Source of the DNA: Echinarachnius parma
Lineage: Eukaryota > Echinodermata > Echinoidea > Clypeasteroida > Echinarachniidae
Length of the DNA stretch: 64,000 nt
Assembly: GCA_037951105.1 (NCBI GenBank)
Contig: JBAMJV010000842.1
Span: forward strand, 62,001-126,000
Reading direction: 5' to 3'
Shown here in pieces: positions 25,701 to 41,400 of the stretch; the stretch's first letter is position 1, and each line of letters opens with the position of its first letter. The position numbers and the translations under genes were made by a program. The notes under the pieces were generated by a model. It was not told the origin of the DNA. It searched no databases and saw only the letters and a program-made list of their open reading frames with translations.

Positions 25701-28700
25701 AGATACATTGATTTTGAATCCCAATTTACAAAAAAAAAGAAAAGATTCTGAAGCTGAAAAATAATCTAAACTTATTCAAACATCTATAGGGGAAACTGAC
25801 CAGAAACACAAAGAATTCCTGAATCTGTAAATTTAGGGTGCTTCGTTGTCGGGATGATTGCCTTTGCTTCCTCTTCATGCAGAAATCAATATTCATGCAG
25901 AGAGGACTGTGTTAATGCATTTCGAGATTATTCAAACATAGGGGACCAGAAATCTAAAGAATAAATGAAAATGAAATACAACATATAAAGCTTTTACAAA
26001 ATGTTTTTCTAGAGAGCAGCATCATGGCCTTTTCTTTTAGAAGTTTGCAAACTATTGTTCACATCGTAAATAAACACTGTGATTTCTATGTTGTTCCATT
26101 TGTGACCTTACACCACAAAACGACCGTTATGTCGCTGTGGTAGTTTCTCTTTTATTAGCTAAAATAGTCAATTCTTGTTCAAAATATGAGATTTAGGATT
26201 TTGGTATTTCCTGAATAAGCATATTTTATTCTAGCTTCTGTAACATTTTGAGCGTCGGAAATCATGTTTAAATATTATTTTTTCATCTAGTAAATGTGAT
26301 CTTATTACAGCGCTTTAATGGAAACTGATCTTTTAAATGGCCCGTTTCTCCCTTATTTTAAGAATACATGTAATTCAGCCATATTCCAAATCTTTGGTGT
26401 TCATTTTGAGAGGGTTTGCTTAGTCCAAATATGACAAATGATATACCATTTTAAAGGTAATGACTTCTATTTTAATGTTTTATGAAAAGCAGCACAATCA
26501 GTTTTCCCTACTTATTGGTCGTTTTGTGGTGTAAGGTCACATATACTGTAATGTGTCTTGTAGACAGTGCGTGATAATTTACAGCACTTTTGTACATACA
26601 TGTATATAAAGCCCCGTCTATTGAATCAATTGCCAGAGTTCTCCAATGTTGACAACTATGACAGTGCATTCTGATTTCTTTTTGTGACCTATGGAAGAGG
26701 AGAAACAATTCATAATTCATTTCAGCAATTACAGAGTTTTATCATTAGTCTGGGGGGGGGGGGGGAGGAGGAGGGGGGAGGGGGCGGGGGTTGCAAACAG
26801 CGTAATCATTACATTTCTCCTCAGGGATACAGAAGTAATACCATTTTTAAAGCTGTTGTGACATTCGGATATTATTCTATCCTGATGTTGATAATCAATA
26901 TGAATTTTTACTTTATTTGTGAATTCAGTGGCGTAGCAATGGGGGAGGCTAGGGGCATGTGCCCCCTCAATAATAATAACAAACAATAAGAAACATAAGG
27001 GGACATTTTTTGAAAAAACAATGAAATAAATAAGGTGTGTCACCCAATAAATTGTCGTGCTCCCCCCCCCCCCCCCCCCCCCATCACTTCGACCACACTA
27101 AGCCACTAGAGGGGAAACAAGGTAATTAATTTATCATCTGTGACAATACAGAGCCCTATAATGTTTGGTTTGACAACTATGACCGTGCATTATGATTTCT
27201 GTGTGAACTATGTAAGAGGAGAAACAACAGAATCATCATTCATCTCATCAAGATGATCAACTCCAGAGCTCTATCATTAGATTTTGGAGAGGAAATCCTG
27301 AACAGAGCGCACCTACAAACCGCTTTCCTAATTAGCAGTTCTTAATTAACATCAGGAGATAGGGAGATTATGTATGTATTGCTTTTGGTGTTAACACGCT
27401 AGATGGAAATTGATGGAATTCTATATTTAGACCTGGGAGGGGAATGCATTATTATACATTTGTACCAAATAAAAGTGCCCCTACAGAATGTTATGCATGC
27501 CGCATGCCAGCGACTAGCGTGCGGCTAGCTAGTGACTAGCTAGCGGCAAGCTTTAATAATTTAAGCGATCTATGCCCGAATTAAGCTTGCGAAAATTCAT
27601 CCGCAAAATAATGCGTTTCCGTAGAGCCCGTCCCTGAAACAGAGATTAGAGGCTTTTCGTAACCTCAACGCGGACATAGAATTTTGCGGGTCGTGTGCAA
27701 AATCGCCAACTTCCTATGGAAACAGCGGCCCGATCGTTCTTGGGTTGAAATCACCAACCATTCTAGGGCAAAATTACGTCCGTGTCATGCGACCGCCCGA
27801 TCAGGCAACAACCAATCAGCGCGCTCGCCGCTCGTAGCGAGGTTAAACGTTCATCACAATTGCACGTGTGTAGTGTGCTGCAAAGTGAGTGCAGTGAGTT
27901 ACTGAATATCACTTTGCATTTTCGCTCATTACTTGGCCATACAATGTCATTTGACTTGAATTTTTCACACAATACCCTGTGGACATATGAGATAACAACA
28001 TATACATTGCATCAACCATTCATCACTTTTTGCACATGTCAACAAAGTTACTAGATCCCTTTAAGGCCAGGTGGTTTTTCACAAAGATACTAAGTTGAAC
28101 TTAACACTAAGTTTGGCTTGAAAATTATGGTAAGCCATTTTTAGCTTTGTAATAAAATACATTCAAAAAGCAAAAGTGCAACTATTTTAGACTTTTCCTA
28201 AATTATACATCAATAAACATGAAATCTCCTTGATAATATATAAAAAATATTGATGATTTGAATCAACATTTTAAGCATTTTAGAAGAAGTATTACGAATT
28301 GTTTTCAAAGAAACTAACTGTTTTCCATAATTGTCCAACTTAGAGTTAAGTTCGACTTAGGATCTTTGTGAAACACCCCCAGGACTTAACCCAAAGCAGG
28401 TGGTTGCTATCTATCCTCTGGACCAACACACTTTCCCAGCTGTGTCAGTGCTAACATGTGTCATCTTTCTATTAATATTGTCCCAAGTGGATTAAAGTGT
28501 TAACCGCTCATCTGATGGGACTTGATCTAAATAGATGCGTATTATTCTGTCCTCCCCCATCCCTCCTTCTCCGTCCTTCCCTTTTCCTGTAATATGGCAG
28601 TGCTAGAAATTAATTTTTGTTTAATTTTGAGAAAAAAATTGGTTTAGCTTTAAACTCAGATACAAATTGACGGGGTTTCTTTTAAATGATTTTCAGGGGG

Positions 28701-31700
28701 CTCTGTTGGGCATTTTGGGGCTCTCAAGGGCATTTAGGGCTCTATTGGGCATTTAGGGCTCTTTTGGGTATTTAGGGGCTCTATCGGGCATGTAGGGGCT
28801 CTCATGGGCATTTCAGGGGCCCTTTTGGGCATTTTGGGGGCTCTTCTGGCATTTTGAGGGCTCCATTGGTCATTTAGGGGCTCAATTGAGCATTTAGGGG
28901 CTCTATTCGGCATTTTGAGGGCTCTGTTGGGCATTTAGGTGCTCTATTGGGCATGTGCATTTAGGAGCTTGATTGGGCATTTTGAGGGCTATGTTGGGCA
29001 TACATGTATTTGGGGCTATTTCACCCTGAGCCCCCATGTAAAAATGTATTTCTTTCCAGTGTGATATAAATAGGAAATGTTTGTTATGCCCAAAACAGAA
29101 GTTAGGATTATTGTCTCTCCCTCCCACGCTGTTGAGTTCATTGATGATTGATGATACAATCTTGCTCATAAATCCTTGGATTATGGGAGCAGTAGGCCAG
29201 GGTTTCACACTAGCACTTGCCCGCTTGCTCTAGGCAAGTAGAAATTGGTGTTGGGCAAGTGAAATGTCTTAAATTGTCCAGTTAATTGCTTGCCTGATCG
29301 GTCAACTAAATAATTGTTCAACTACAAGAGAATAATTCATATGTGTGGAAATTCTATGGTAAATGAATGTAATATGACAGAAAGATGAGAGAAAATGCAA
29401 AGTAATATTTGCTGAACTCATACACAGTTGTTATTATCCAGTGGATAATTAAACACCTAAAGACTTCAATTGTAGATATCTTTCTAACGAAAGGGAAAAA
29501 CTGAAAATACCTGATAATACAAATACAAAAAGGTCTGAGAGAGCCGCTAGTCTAGAGTTCTAATATAGGTGGATTTAGACAATGTAACTAGACCCATTTT
29601 TATGCAACAATTGTGGATTAATTTGCCCCCTTCCTAACAATTAAATCCTTACAGGGTGATTGATCAAGAAGCTGTTTGGATTGATGATATAATCTTGCTC
29701 ACATTCCCCTGGCTTATGGGGAGCATTAAGTGCTCCCTTATTGGAAACATATCTGGATTATTGTGACCCCTTCTCCCCTCCCCTTTTTAAAGGGATCTAG
29801 TAACTTTGTTGACATGTGCAAAAAGTGATGAATGGTTGATGCAATGTATAGTGTTGTTATCTGATATGTCCACTCCACTGGGTATCGTGTGAAAATGTCA
29901 AGTTAGATGGAAGTGATATGGCCGAGTAATGAGCAAAAATGCAAAGTGATATTCACTAACTCATTGCACTCACTTTGTACAGGGTTACGACTATCCAGTG
30001 GAAAGTTTAACATTTGAACACTTAAATCGTAAATATCTTTCAAACGAAAGGAAAAATAACAACTTTGCCCCCTTCCTGACAATTACATCCTTACAGGGTG
30101 ATTGAGCAAGAAGATGCTTGGATTGAGATATAATCTTGCTGATATTCCCCTGGCTTATGGGGAGCATTAAGTGCTCCCTTATTGGAAACATATCTGGATT
30201 ATTGCGCCCCCTTCTCCCCTCCCCCTTTTAAGGACAAAGTACTATCCAGGAATTATGACTTTGATCTCAAAAGCTTTCAGATGCAATCCTGCTGATTTTC
30301 TCTAAGCTCAAGCTTCTTCAAAACTTTTAACTGCTTTGAAGGGATCTTATAACTTTGACTGAATTACATTGTACTTGCGTCTGTAGCTGTTCTTTGTTTT
30401 ATTATTTATTTATTTATTTATTTTTAAATGTGCTACAAATTTTCAACAACCAAGAGCAACATTTGATACAAACAATTTGATAAATAATACAATGCAGTGT
30501 AAATGTTTCTTAAAAGAATCTAGTAACTTTGACTGAATTAATCGACCAAACTCACTTATTCTGTAGCGGTTCTTTCATGCTTGGTATTTTTCCTCCTGTA
30601 CTGATTGAAGAGATAATATTGATTCAATTTAAAAACAAAACAAAACAACTTATGGCAATTAGTTTAATAGAAAATAACACTTTTAATTTTCCCTCATTAC
30701 TAGGCCATAAGACATCCATTTAACATGACACCTCCACAAATCCCTCAGCGAGCATCTATCACATATCACAGAGAACTCATTTGATCAACCTTTTGTTAAG
30801 CATAATTGTATGTCAACATCGTTACTACATCCCTTTATTATCCCAATAAGGGAACAGTGGCACTCATATGGCTTTATGAGCCGTAGTACATTTGAATAGA
30901 AACCTGGGGGTGTTTCACAAAGATCCTAAGTTGAGCTTTTAAACTCTAAATTGGTCTTAAAAAGTATGGAAAGCCATTAGTTTCTTTGAAAAATTGTTGT
31001 AAAAGTCCTTTTTCAAAGGTATAAAATGTTGATTGAAATCATTAATATTTTCTATTATCAAGGAGATTTCATGTTCTTGATGCAAAATTTATGAAAAGTC
31101 TAACATAATTGCTTTGTTGCTTTTTAATATATTGTATTCAAGGCTAGAAATGGCTTTCCATAATAGTTGAGTCCAACTTAGGATCTTTGTGAAACACCCC
31201 CCAGAAAAATAAAGTTCACTTTTTTCAGATGCCTGGACAGTTGTGGACAAAATCTTTTCAATGAATGATGAGTATTATGGTCATTGACAACATCTTGGAC
31301 ATAATGGCCCGGATTCACAAAGCAGGTTTGTAGGAGGTTTGTACAAACCATGGTTTGTCCATGGTCTACATCTACATCTACGGAGTGCTGCTCGTATACA
31401 AGTAAAACAATTAATAATTTCTAATGATGTGACTGTTTGTGCTTGCTAACCAGCAAATGTCACCATGTGAGAAGACAAACCTTTATTTGGTGCATTTTGT
31501 AAAAGTGTAGCATCAACATTGTTAACAAGTAAGGAGTTTACATTCTTTCTCTATCAGTTTACAAATGATGTAGACCATGGTTTAAACCATGGTTTGTACA
31601 AACCTCCTACAAACCTGCTTTGTGAATCCAGGCCAGTCTGTCTGGCCTTGTCTAGGCTTATATGTCTCAACAAATGTTTGACCCCATAATCCACGGAGGG

Positions 31701-34700
31701 GAAACAATTGCATCCAGAAGACTGTATCACCATGACAACCCCTAGCAACATGTAGTAACAGTTCCTTGACAACATGTTTATGGAAATACCCCCAGATCAG
31801 TGGCGCAGTGTGGTCAGACTTATTAGGTGATACGTATAGCGTATCACCTATTGTTATTACTCAGCGGGGTGTTTCCACAATCGCACAATACTTCACGATC
31901 ATCTCTGGCTTTGTGTATATAACTCGTGTCATGTTACAAGGCTCGATCTCGATAAGATCTTGTTCATAACATATCAAATTATCATGCGACATCATTTGAT
32001 AACGCTACCACGATCCGTCGTCATTTCCCGCGGTCATTCCGATTTCATTCGACATCATTTTGATAACGCTATCACGATCCGTCTTTATTTCCCGCGGTCA
32101 TTACGATCTCCAAATATACCGCAATTGTGGAAACACAATTATTAGGTGATACGTATAGCGTATCACCTATTGTTATTACTCAGCGGGGTGTTTCCACAAT
32201 CGCACAATACTTCACGATCATCTCTGGCTTTGTGTATATAACTCGTGTCATGTTACAAGGCTCGATCTCGATAAGATCTTGTTCATAACATATCAAATTA
32301 TCATGCGACATCATTTGATAACGCTACCACGATCCGTCGTCATTTCCCGCGGTCATTCCGATTTCATTCGACATCATTTTGATAACGCTATCACGATCCG
32401 TCTTTATTTCCCGCGGTCATTACGATCTCCAAATATACCGCAATTGTGGAAACACAATTATTAGGTGATACGTATAGCGTATCACGTATTGTTATTACTC
32501 AGCGGGGTGTTTCCACAATCGCACAATACTTCACGATCATCTCTGGCTTTGTGTATATAACTCGTGTCATGTTACAAGGATCGATCTCGATAAGATCTTG
32601 TTCATAACATATCAAATTATCATGCGACATCATTTGATAACGCTACCACGATCCGTCGTCATTTCCCGCGGTCATTCCGATTTCATTCGACATCATTTTG
32701 ATAACGCTATCACGATCCGTCTTTATTTCCCGCGGTCATTACGATCTCCAAATATACCGCAATTGTGGAAACACAATTCTTTTTATTCTTTTTCTTTGTA
32801 CGTTTTTTGTGTCTCGTGTCTGTAAAATTTGGCTGGGGATATGATAATGAAACCTGGTGAACATAATAGACCTTGGTCCGACATTGTGCACCTGGGTAAT
32901 GATTATGACGGTACTACTCTGTGACGTCATGGAGACGCCATTTTGTGAAATATTTCAACAGCCCATACCTTTCTTACGTAATGGTATATTTTCACCAAAT
33001 TCTGTACATGGCAAGCTAAGTTCAAGGGCTATATAAAAATGTCGCACCCAAGGTCGTACGGACAACGACGGACGCGTACGCGCGCGTCAAAGGGTAAAAA
33101 TCCTTGAAAAATTCTCAAATCAACCGGCGAACCAATTTTCCATACGTTTCAGGTCATTCCGAGCATTTCAAAATTTTGCGCGCGTGCGCGTTTGCGCGCG
33201 CGCTTTTTCACGCGTAGCGCGCACGGAACAAAAAAATGGCGGTTTTTTTTTTGGAAACTGTTCCTAATACTTTCTATGATAAATTAAAACAGTTTCCAGA
33301 TCTCCTCGACCAAAAACGCTCGAACAGGAGGGCGTAAAACTTTAAAATCCGCGAGTGCTGCTATGCACAAAATATGTACAAAATATGCCCTTTTTTAATT
33401 GATAATAATTTTTAAAATCCACGGGCGATTTTGTTAAAAATATTTTTCCTTGCAGACGAACGAGTTGTAGATACAACGTCATGCATCCGTATCGCCAACC
33501 AAACCTCATTATGTAATCATATGACCATGAGAAGTTAACATTAGCAGTTTTCAACGATTTTATCATTTGCGATTATGTATATATCGTGTTTGGATTCCGA
33601 TATCTCGGTCAATTCTGCTTGAATCTGTCCCAAGTTTTGATATCTTGTAGCTGGGACGATCCTGAACAATTACTATCTCTTTCCGACCGGAAATGTGCCG
33701 ATGCGCGCGTGCTACACATGAAATCCGCGCGTGCTGCCATATGTAAAATATGTGAAAATGTGGTAAAAACATGCCCTGTTCAATTGATCATAAATTTGAA
33801 AATCCATGTTCAGTATTTTGGTTGTTGTGTATTCGTGACAGAGTATGAGTTGTAGATATGGTGCGATATTCAAAAATCGCCAATCGGACATCGTGACGTC
33901 ATCAATTTGCCATGAAAAGCGAAAATTAAATTTTGATTGATTTCATAAATTTTGTGTTATGTTTTGAAGGTGCAGTTGTGTGTCTATCTCCTTCGATTCT
34001 GGTCGAATACGTCTACAATTTTGATATGCTGTAGCGGAGATCTGGAGGAAAAATAATGTGTTCCTATTATGTTGCTCAAATAATGGAAACATTTGTTTTC
34101 CCTCTATTGCAATGTAGCATACAAATAATTCAACATATTCCCAGTAAGCCGTTATATATCTTTTGTTTCATAACTTATGGCGTTTTTAATTAGATGTTTG
34201 AAAACAGTAATTGATTCTCAATACAGCGCACATCAAATTTATGCATATAATGCGTTGCCAATTAATGAGACCAGAACACCCTCCCCAATGTTAGGGTCTT
34301 CACCCTCATACTACATCATACAATTTTATGAAACGCCCCTCCTTCCAGTAACGGTCAAAATAGTCTCTCACCCCTAGCATTTGTGCGTATTATCCCTATT
34401 AGAAATGAAATAATGCATGGGGAAGGAATTGTGATTCTCACTGTATGTTTAAACACCAACGTATAGCACAATATTCCTTTCTCCATTCATATCATGCTTG
34501 TGTGTTTCATACCATGGAGTAAACAATTTAAGAGAGGTGTGTGTTGACTAACATATCATGACGGAACATTCTGTGTTACACGACCGTGTTAATGATGGTG
34601 ATGATTATTGGATGATCTATTATGTTTCAGAATATCACAAAGGTGGGATCGAGTATGCTGTGCATTAAAGGTGATTATTCCTGATTCTATGTTACACGTG

Positions 34701-35433
34701 TTAATGATGGTGGTGATAATTATTGGATTATCTATTATGCTTCAGAATATCACGAAGTGGGGATTAATACTTGTCTCGATAATACATTGTTTTGTTGTTT
34801 TAGACATGCATACTGACTAAATTAATGCTTTCGTGATGGAAAATGCTATATGAATTTTAGTTGTAATGAAAGTAATGAAATATACAGTTAATATATTTGT
34901 AGAAAAATATTAGGAATATATCACCAATGTGAAAAGGTAGTTTCAGTAGAGCCAGTGTGACAAAAAGCAGACTTGTATCTGAAACCTTAACCCTTTCAAT
35001 TTGGAAAGTGTATTATTTATGTGTTGTATTATAGTGTCCTACGGACGTGAATAAAGACACTTGTAAAAGATCATCTTGTAAGATGATACATGGTCATAGA
35101 TTAGCTCCAGTTTGGACTGGTAGAGTTCACGGGCGTATAGATCGGGGGAGGGGGTGGGATGGGTAATATACCCCCCTCCCTTTTTTGGGTGGGGGTGTGG
35201 GGGGGGGGGGGGGGGGAGGCAATGGCCTGTACAATAATTCCCTGCTATTTCTAACATTACATCTTTATAAAAAATACATAAGAATACTAATAATAACCAC
35301 GCTTCTAATTAGAGTGATGTTTTAAACACAAATTTCGAACGGGCTCCAAATGGGAGGGGGGTAATAACCATCCCATACCCTCCCTTAAATTTGTATAGAC
35401 CTGGTATAGACATATACATGTACATGTGAGAGT

Positions 35434-35467
<34 letters not shown>

Positions 35468-38400
35468 ATAGAGGGGAAATGGTGAGAGGAGAGCTGTGCT
35501 TATTCCTCAAACCTGTTAATTCTCTATACTGGAGTGCTCAATTCCCATCCATTTTCACACTATTAAGATTCAATTTCATCCTAAAAAAAGAATGTGCCAA
35601 TGCTAACTTCAATTTTGTCTATTGTTAAAGAGATAGTTGAGTTTTGGTAGAGAGGGCGCTACATATAATAATTTTTCTGAGATAATAAAAAACTGAGTGT
35701 CAAATTTGAAAGAGCATAATATTTTAGTGACAGAATAAACTTTATTTGATCAAAATCGGTTCAGAAACGACTGAAATATCCATAAATATAACAATTTGTA
35801 ATGAACCTGGGGCCCCAGGTTTGGATCATACAGTTAAAGGTCAAGGTCACAAGATTCATTATATATGTATATCCCAATATATAGCTCATAATTGTTATAG
35901 CTCAAGATCTGGTTAATGAATTACCATCAAAATAGAGTTTACAGTATTAATTCAATACATGTTAATTTTGGATTGATATAAAAATTGCGTGATAGTGGAA
36001 ACAAAAATACATCTAATTTTTTTAAATACTAAATCAACCATTTGTATAGACCTTTATAATTTCCAGCTACATGTAATAAGATGCTCAGGGCATGAAGGGT
36101 ACATGCCTTGCAATCAATATGGAGTTCGAACCTAGATAAACTCTGCACATGTGTCCCACATAATATTGTGTACTTCAATAAGACCCTTATTTAAGATAAT
36201 TAATATGATCTTCACAATAACAAGACAAAACAACTGCTTTTTTGGACGCCATCTTGGATTGCAAATCCTTAGAGATAGACCTCTGAATAATTTTTCCTCA
36301 TTAAGATTTCCTCCAAATAAAATTGGTTTAAACTTGTTGTGGAAAGGTTCAAAAGATAAATTTTCAAATGGGTACGGATCACCTAATTCGTCTATGACGA
36401 ATTTCATGTCTAGTTTTTATTCTTTTTCTTTGTACGTTTTTTGTGTCTCGTGTCTGTAAAATTTGGCTGGGGATATGATAATGAAACCTGGTGAACATAA
36501 TAGACCTTGGTCCGACATTGTGCACCTGGGTAATGATTATGACGGTACTACTCTGTGACGTCATGGAGACGCCATTTTGTGAAATATTTCAACAGCCCAT
36601 ACCTTTCTTACGTAATGGTATATTTTCACCAAATTCTGTACATGGCAAGCTAAGTTCAAGGGCTATATAAAAATGTCGCACCCAAGGTCGTACGGACAAC
36701 GACGGACGCGTACGCGCGCGTCAAAGGGTAAAAATCCTTGAAAAATTCTCAAATCAACCGGCGAACCAATTTTCCATACGTTTCAGGTCATTCCGAGCAT
36801 TTCAACATTTTGCGCGCGTGCGCGTTTGCGCGCGCGCTTTTTCACGCGTAGCGCGCACGGAACAAAAAAATGGCGTTTTTTTTTTTGGAAACTGTTCCTA
36901 ATACTTTCTATGATAAATTAAAACAGTTTCCAGATCTCCTCGACCAAAAACGCTCGAACAGGAGGGCGTAAAACTTTAAAATCCGCGAGTGCTGCTATGC
37001 ACAAAATATGTACAAAATATGCCCTTTTTTAATTGATAATAATTTTTAAAATCCACGGGCGATTTTGTTAAAAATATTTTTCCTTGCAGACGAATGAGTT
37101 GTAGATACAACGTCATGCATCCTTATCGCCAACCAAACCTCATTATGTAATCATATGACCATGAGAAGTTAACATTAGCAGTTTTCAACGATTTTATCAT
37201 TTGCGATTATGTATATATCGTGTTTGGATTCCGATATCTCGGTCAATTCTGCTTGAATCTGTCCCAAGTTTTGATATCTTGTAGCTGGGACGATCCTGAA
37301 CAATTACTATCTCTTTCCGACCGGAAATGTGCCGATGCGCGCGTGCTACACATGAAATCCGCGCGTGCTGCCATATGTAAAATATGTGAAAATGTGGTAA
37401 AAACATGCCCTGTTCAATTGATCATAAATTTGAAAATCCATGTTCAGTATTTTGGTTGTTGTGTATTCGTGACAGAGTATGAGTTGTAGATATGGTGCGA
37501 TATTCAAAAATCGCCAATCGGACATCGTGACGTCATCAATTTGCCATGAAAAGCGAAAATTAAATTTTGATTGATTTCATAAATTTTGTGTTATGTTTTG
37601 AAGGTGCAGTTGTGTGTCTATCTCCTTCGATTCTGGTCGAATACGTCTACAATTTTGATATGTTGTAGAGGAGATATTGAGGAAAAATAATATGTTCCTA
37701 TTAATTTGCTCAAATAATGGCAACATTTGTTTTTCCTTTATTTCAATTTATCATACAAATATTTCAATAAATTCCAGGTAAGCCGTTATATTTCTTTTGT
37801 TTCGTAACTTATGGCGTTTTTAATTAGATGTTTGAAAACAGTAATTGATTCTCAATACAGCGCACATCAAATATATCCATATAATGCGTTGCCAATTAAC
37901 GAGACCAGAACACCCTCCCCAATGTTAGGGTCTTCGCCCTCATACTACATCATACAATTTTATGAAACGCCCCTCCTTCCAGTAACGGTCAAAATAGTCT
38001 CTCACCCCTAGCATTTGTGCGTAATAATCCCTATTAGTGCTGCAATAATGGGGAGGGAATTTTGACTCATACTAACTGTACGTAGCAAGGTTCTTCCAAT
38101 GCATACAAAACAATAGTGGATGTGTGTGAGAGGGTGATGGATGACCAAGGGTGGAAAGGTCTGGACAATGTTTACAGGATCTAGCCAGTGGTGTGAGTTG
38201 TGGAATGTTGATGAATAAATAGAGAGAATGACACAAAGTAAGAGAGAATGACAGAATATAAGAGTGGAATGATAAGATGATGATGGTACAATTTAGAGTA
38301 CGATACTGCATAATCAAATAATATTCTTCAGGATATCACACTCCTCCCCCCTTTAGATTTTTACTTCAAAGTATGTGGACGCATTATAGGTCTGATGGTG

Positions 38401-41400
38401 TGTAGTCTTATCGTTCAGGCTCATGAAGGTATATTAGTTTGTGTTGTACATACTACATAGACTTCACTTTTAGTAGTAAATGCAACTTGATTGTGTGAAA
38501 TTAAATAATTATCAAAAGTGTCTGGAACATAAAGAATAAATATGACGACGACTACTTCTGATGATAGTGGCGTACTCAGGATTTTTCAAGGGGGGGGGGT
38601 TATTTCGTCAACCAACATTTTCAAGGGGGGGGTGGGTGTCGGTAAATTTTTTTCGAGGGGGGAGGGGTGTCGGTGAAGATTTGTGAGGCGGGTGGGGGGT
38701 GGCACTGAAGATCTTTTCGAGGGGGTGTAGTTGGGGATTTGTTTTCGAAGGGGGAGGGGTTGTCGGTGAATATTTTTTGAGGGGGGTGTCGGTAAAGATT
38801 TTGTTTGAGGGGTGTCAGTGAACATTATTTGAGGGGGTCGTCAGTGAAGATTTTCATCGGGGGGGGGGGGGGTGTTGATGAAGATTTGTTGAGGGGGGTG
38901 TAGGCGAAATTTTGTTGATGGGGTAGTCTGAGAGAATTATTTGAGGGGGATTTCGGTGAACATTTTTCTCAGGGGGGCGGTGTTGGTGAAGATTTTTTTT
39001 TATGGAGGGGGGGAGGGGGGTGTTGGTGAAGATTATTCAAGGGGTCTATAAGGTCAAAGGTCAAAGGTCAAACGTATCACCTAATTCGTCACAGTGACGA
39101 ATTTCATGTCTAGTTTTTATTCTTTTTCTTTGTACGTTTTTTGTGTCTCGTGTCTGTAAAATTTGGCTGGGGATATGATAATGAAACCTGGTGAACATAA
39201 TAGACCTTGGTCCGACATTGTGCACCTGGGTAATGATTATGACGGTACTACTCTGTGACGTCATGGAGACGCCATTTTGTGAAATATTTCAACAGCCCAT
39301 ACCTTTCTTACGTAATGGTATATTTTCACCAAATTCTGTACATGGCAAGCTAAGTTCAAGGGCTATATAAAAATGTCGCACCCAAGGTCGTACGGACAAC
39401 GACGGACGCGTACGCGCGCGTCAAAGGGTAAAAATCCTTGAAAAATTCTCAAATCAACCGGCGAACCAATTTTCCATACGTTTCAGGTCATTCCGAGCAT
39501 TTCAACATTTTGCGCGCGTGCGCGTTTGCGCGCGCGCTTTTTCACGCGTAGCGCGCACGGAACAAAAAAATGGCGTTTTTTTTTGTGGAAACTGTTCCTA
39601 ATACTTTCTATGATAAATTAAAACAGTTTCCAGATCTCCTCGACCAAAAACGCTCGAACAGGAGGGCGTAAAACTTTAAAATCCGCGAGTGCTGCTATGC
39701 ACAAAATATGTACAAAATATGCCCTTTTTTAATTGATAATAATTTTTAAAATCCACGGGCGATTTTGTTAAAAATATTTTTCCTTGCAGACGAATGAGTT
39801 GTAGATACAACGTCATGCATCCTTATCGCCAACCAAACCTCATTATGTAATCATATGACCATGAGAAGTTAACATTAGCAGTTTTCAACGATTTTATCAT
39901 TTGCGATTATGTATATATCGTGTTTGGATTCCGATATCTCGGTCAATTCTGCTTGAATCTGTCCCAAGTTTTGATATCTTGTAGCTGGGACGATCCTGAA
40001 CAATTACTATCTCTTTCCGACCGGAAATGTGCCGATGCGCGCGTGCTACACATGAAATCCGCGCGTGCTGCCATATGTAAAATATGTGAAAATGTGGTAA
40101 AAACATGCCCTGTTCAATTGATCATAAATTTGAAAATCCATGTTCAGTATTTTGGTTGTTGTGTATTCGTGACAGAGTATGAGTTGTAGATATGGTGCGA
40201 TATTCAAAAATCGCCAATCGGACATCGTGACGTCATCAATTTGCCATGAAAAGCGAAAATTAAATTTTGATTGATTTCATAAATTTTGTGTTATGTTTTG
40301 AAGGTGCAGTTGTGTGTCTATCTCCTTCGATTCTGGTCGAATACGTCTACAATTTTGATATGTTGTAGAGGAGATATTGAGGAAAAATAATACATGTATG
40401 TTCCTATTAATTTGCTCAAATAATGGCAACATTTGTTTTTCCTTTATTTCAATTTATCATACAAATATTTCAATAAATTCCAGGTAAGCCGTTATATTTC
40501 TTTTGTTTCGTAACTTATGGCGTTTTTAATTAGATGTTTGAAAACAGTAATTGATTCTCAATACAGCGCACATCAAATATATCCATATAATGCGTTGCCA
40601 ATTAACGAGACCAGAACACCCTCCCCAATGTTAGGGTCTTCGCCCTCATACTACATCATACAATTTTATGAAACGCCCCTCCTTCCAGTAACGGTCAAAA
40701 TAGTCTCTCACCCCTAGCATTTGTGCGTAATAATCCCTATTAGTGCTGCAATAATGGGGAGGGAATTTTGACTCATACTAACTGTACGTAGCAAGGTTCT
40801 TCCAATGCATACAAAACAATAGTGGATGTGTGTGAGAGGGTGATGGATGACCAAGGGTGGAAAGGTCTGGACAATGTTTACAGGATCTAGCCAGTGGTGT
40901 GAGTTGTGGAATGTTGATGAATAAATAGAGAGAATGACACAAAGAAAGAGAGAATGACAGAATATAAGAGTGGAATGATAAGATGATGATGGTACAATTT
41001 AGAGTACGATACTGCATAATCAAATAATATTCTTCAGGATATCACACTCCTCCCCCCTTTAGATTTTTACTTCAAAGTATGTGGACGCATTATAGGTCTG
41101 ATGGTGTGTAGTCTTATCGTTCAGGCTCATGAAGGTATATTAGTTTGTGTTGTACATACTACATAGACTTCACTTTTAGTAGTAAATGCAACTTGATTGT
41201 GTGAAATTAAATAATTATCAAAAGTGTCTGGAACATAAAGAATAAATATGACGACGACTACTTCTGATGATAGTGGCGTACTCAGGATTTTTCAAGGGGG
41301 GGGGGTTATTTCGTCAACCAACATTTTCAAGGGGGGGGGTGGGTGTCGGTAAATTTTTTTCGAGGGGGGAGGGGTGTCGGTGAAGATTTGTGAGGCGGGT

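Noticed and set aside
27684-28054. Overlapping frames on both strands
   Set aside because: The region runs into a truncated family C MITE, and composition is not coding-like.
31960-32825. Three 61- to 75-codon frames, identical in sequence
   Set aside because: They lie in the 319-bp tandem repeat and inherit its identity.
36065-36140. tRNA-like stretch with GGAGTTCGAACCTAG
   Set aside because: It has a B-box-like part but no convincing A box or acceptor stem. It may be a SINE relic, but no second copy was found.
33586-40189. Identical 89-codon plus-strand and 69-codon minus-strand frames in all three array units (33586, 37220, 39920)
   Set aside because: Identity is explained by recent copying of the whole unit. 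Both strands are open over the same bases and there is no family resemblance.
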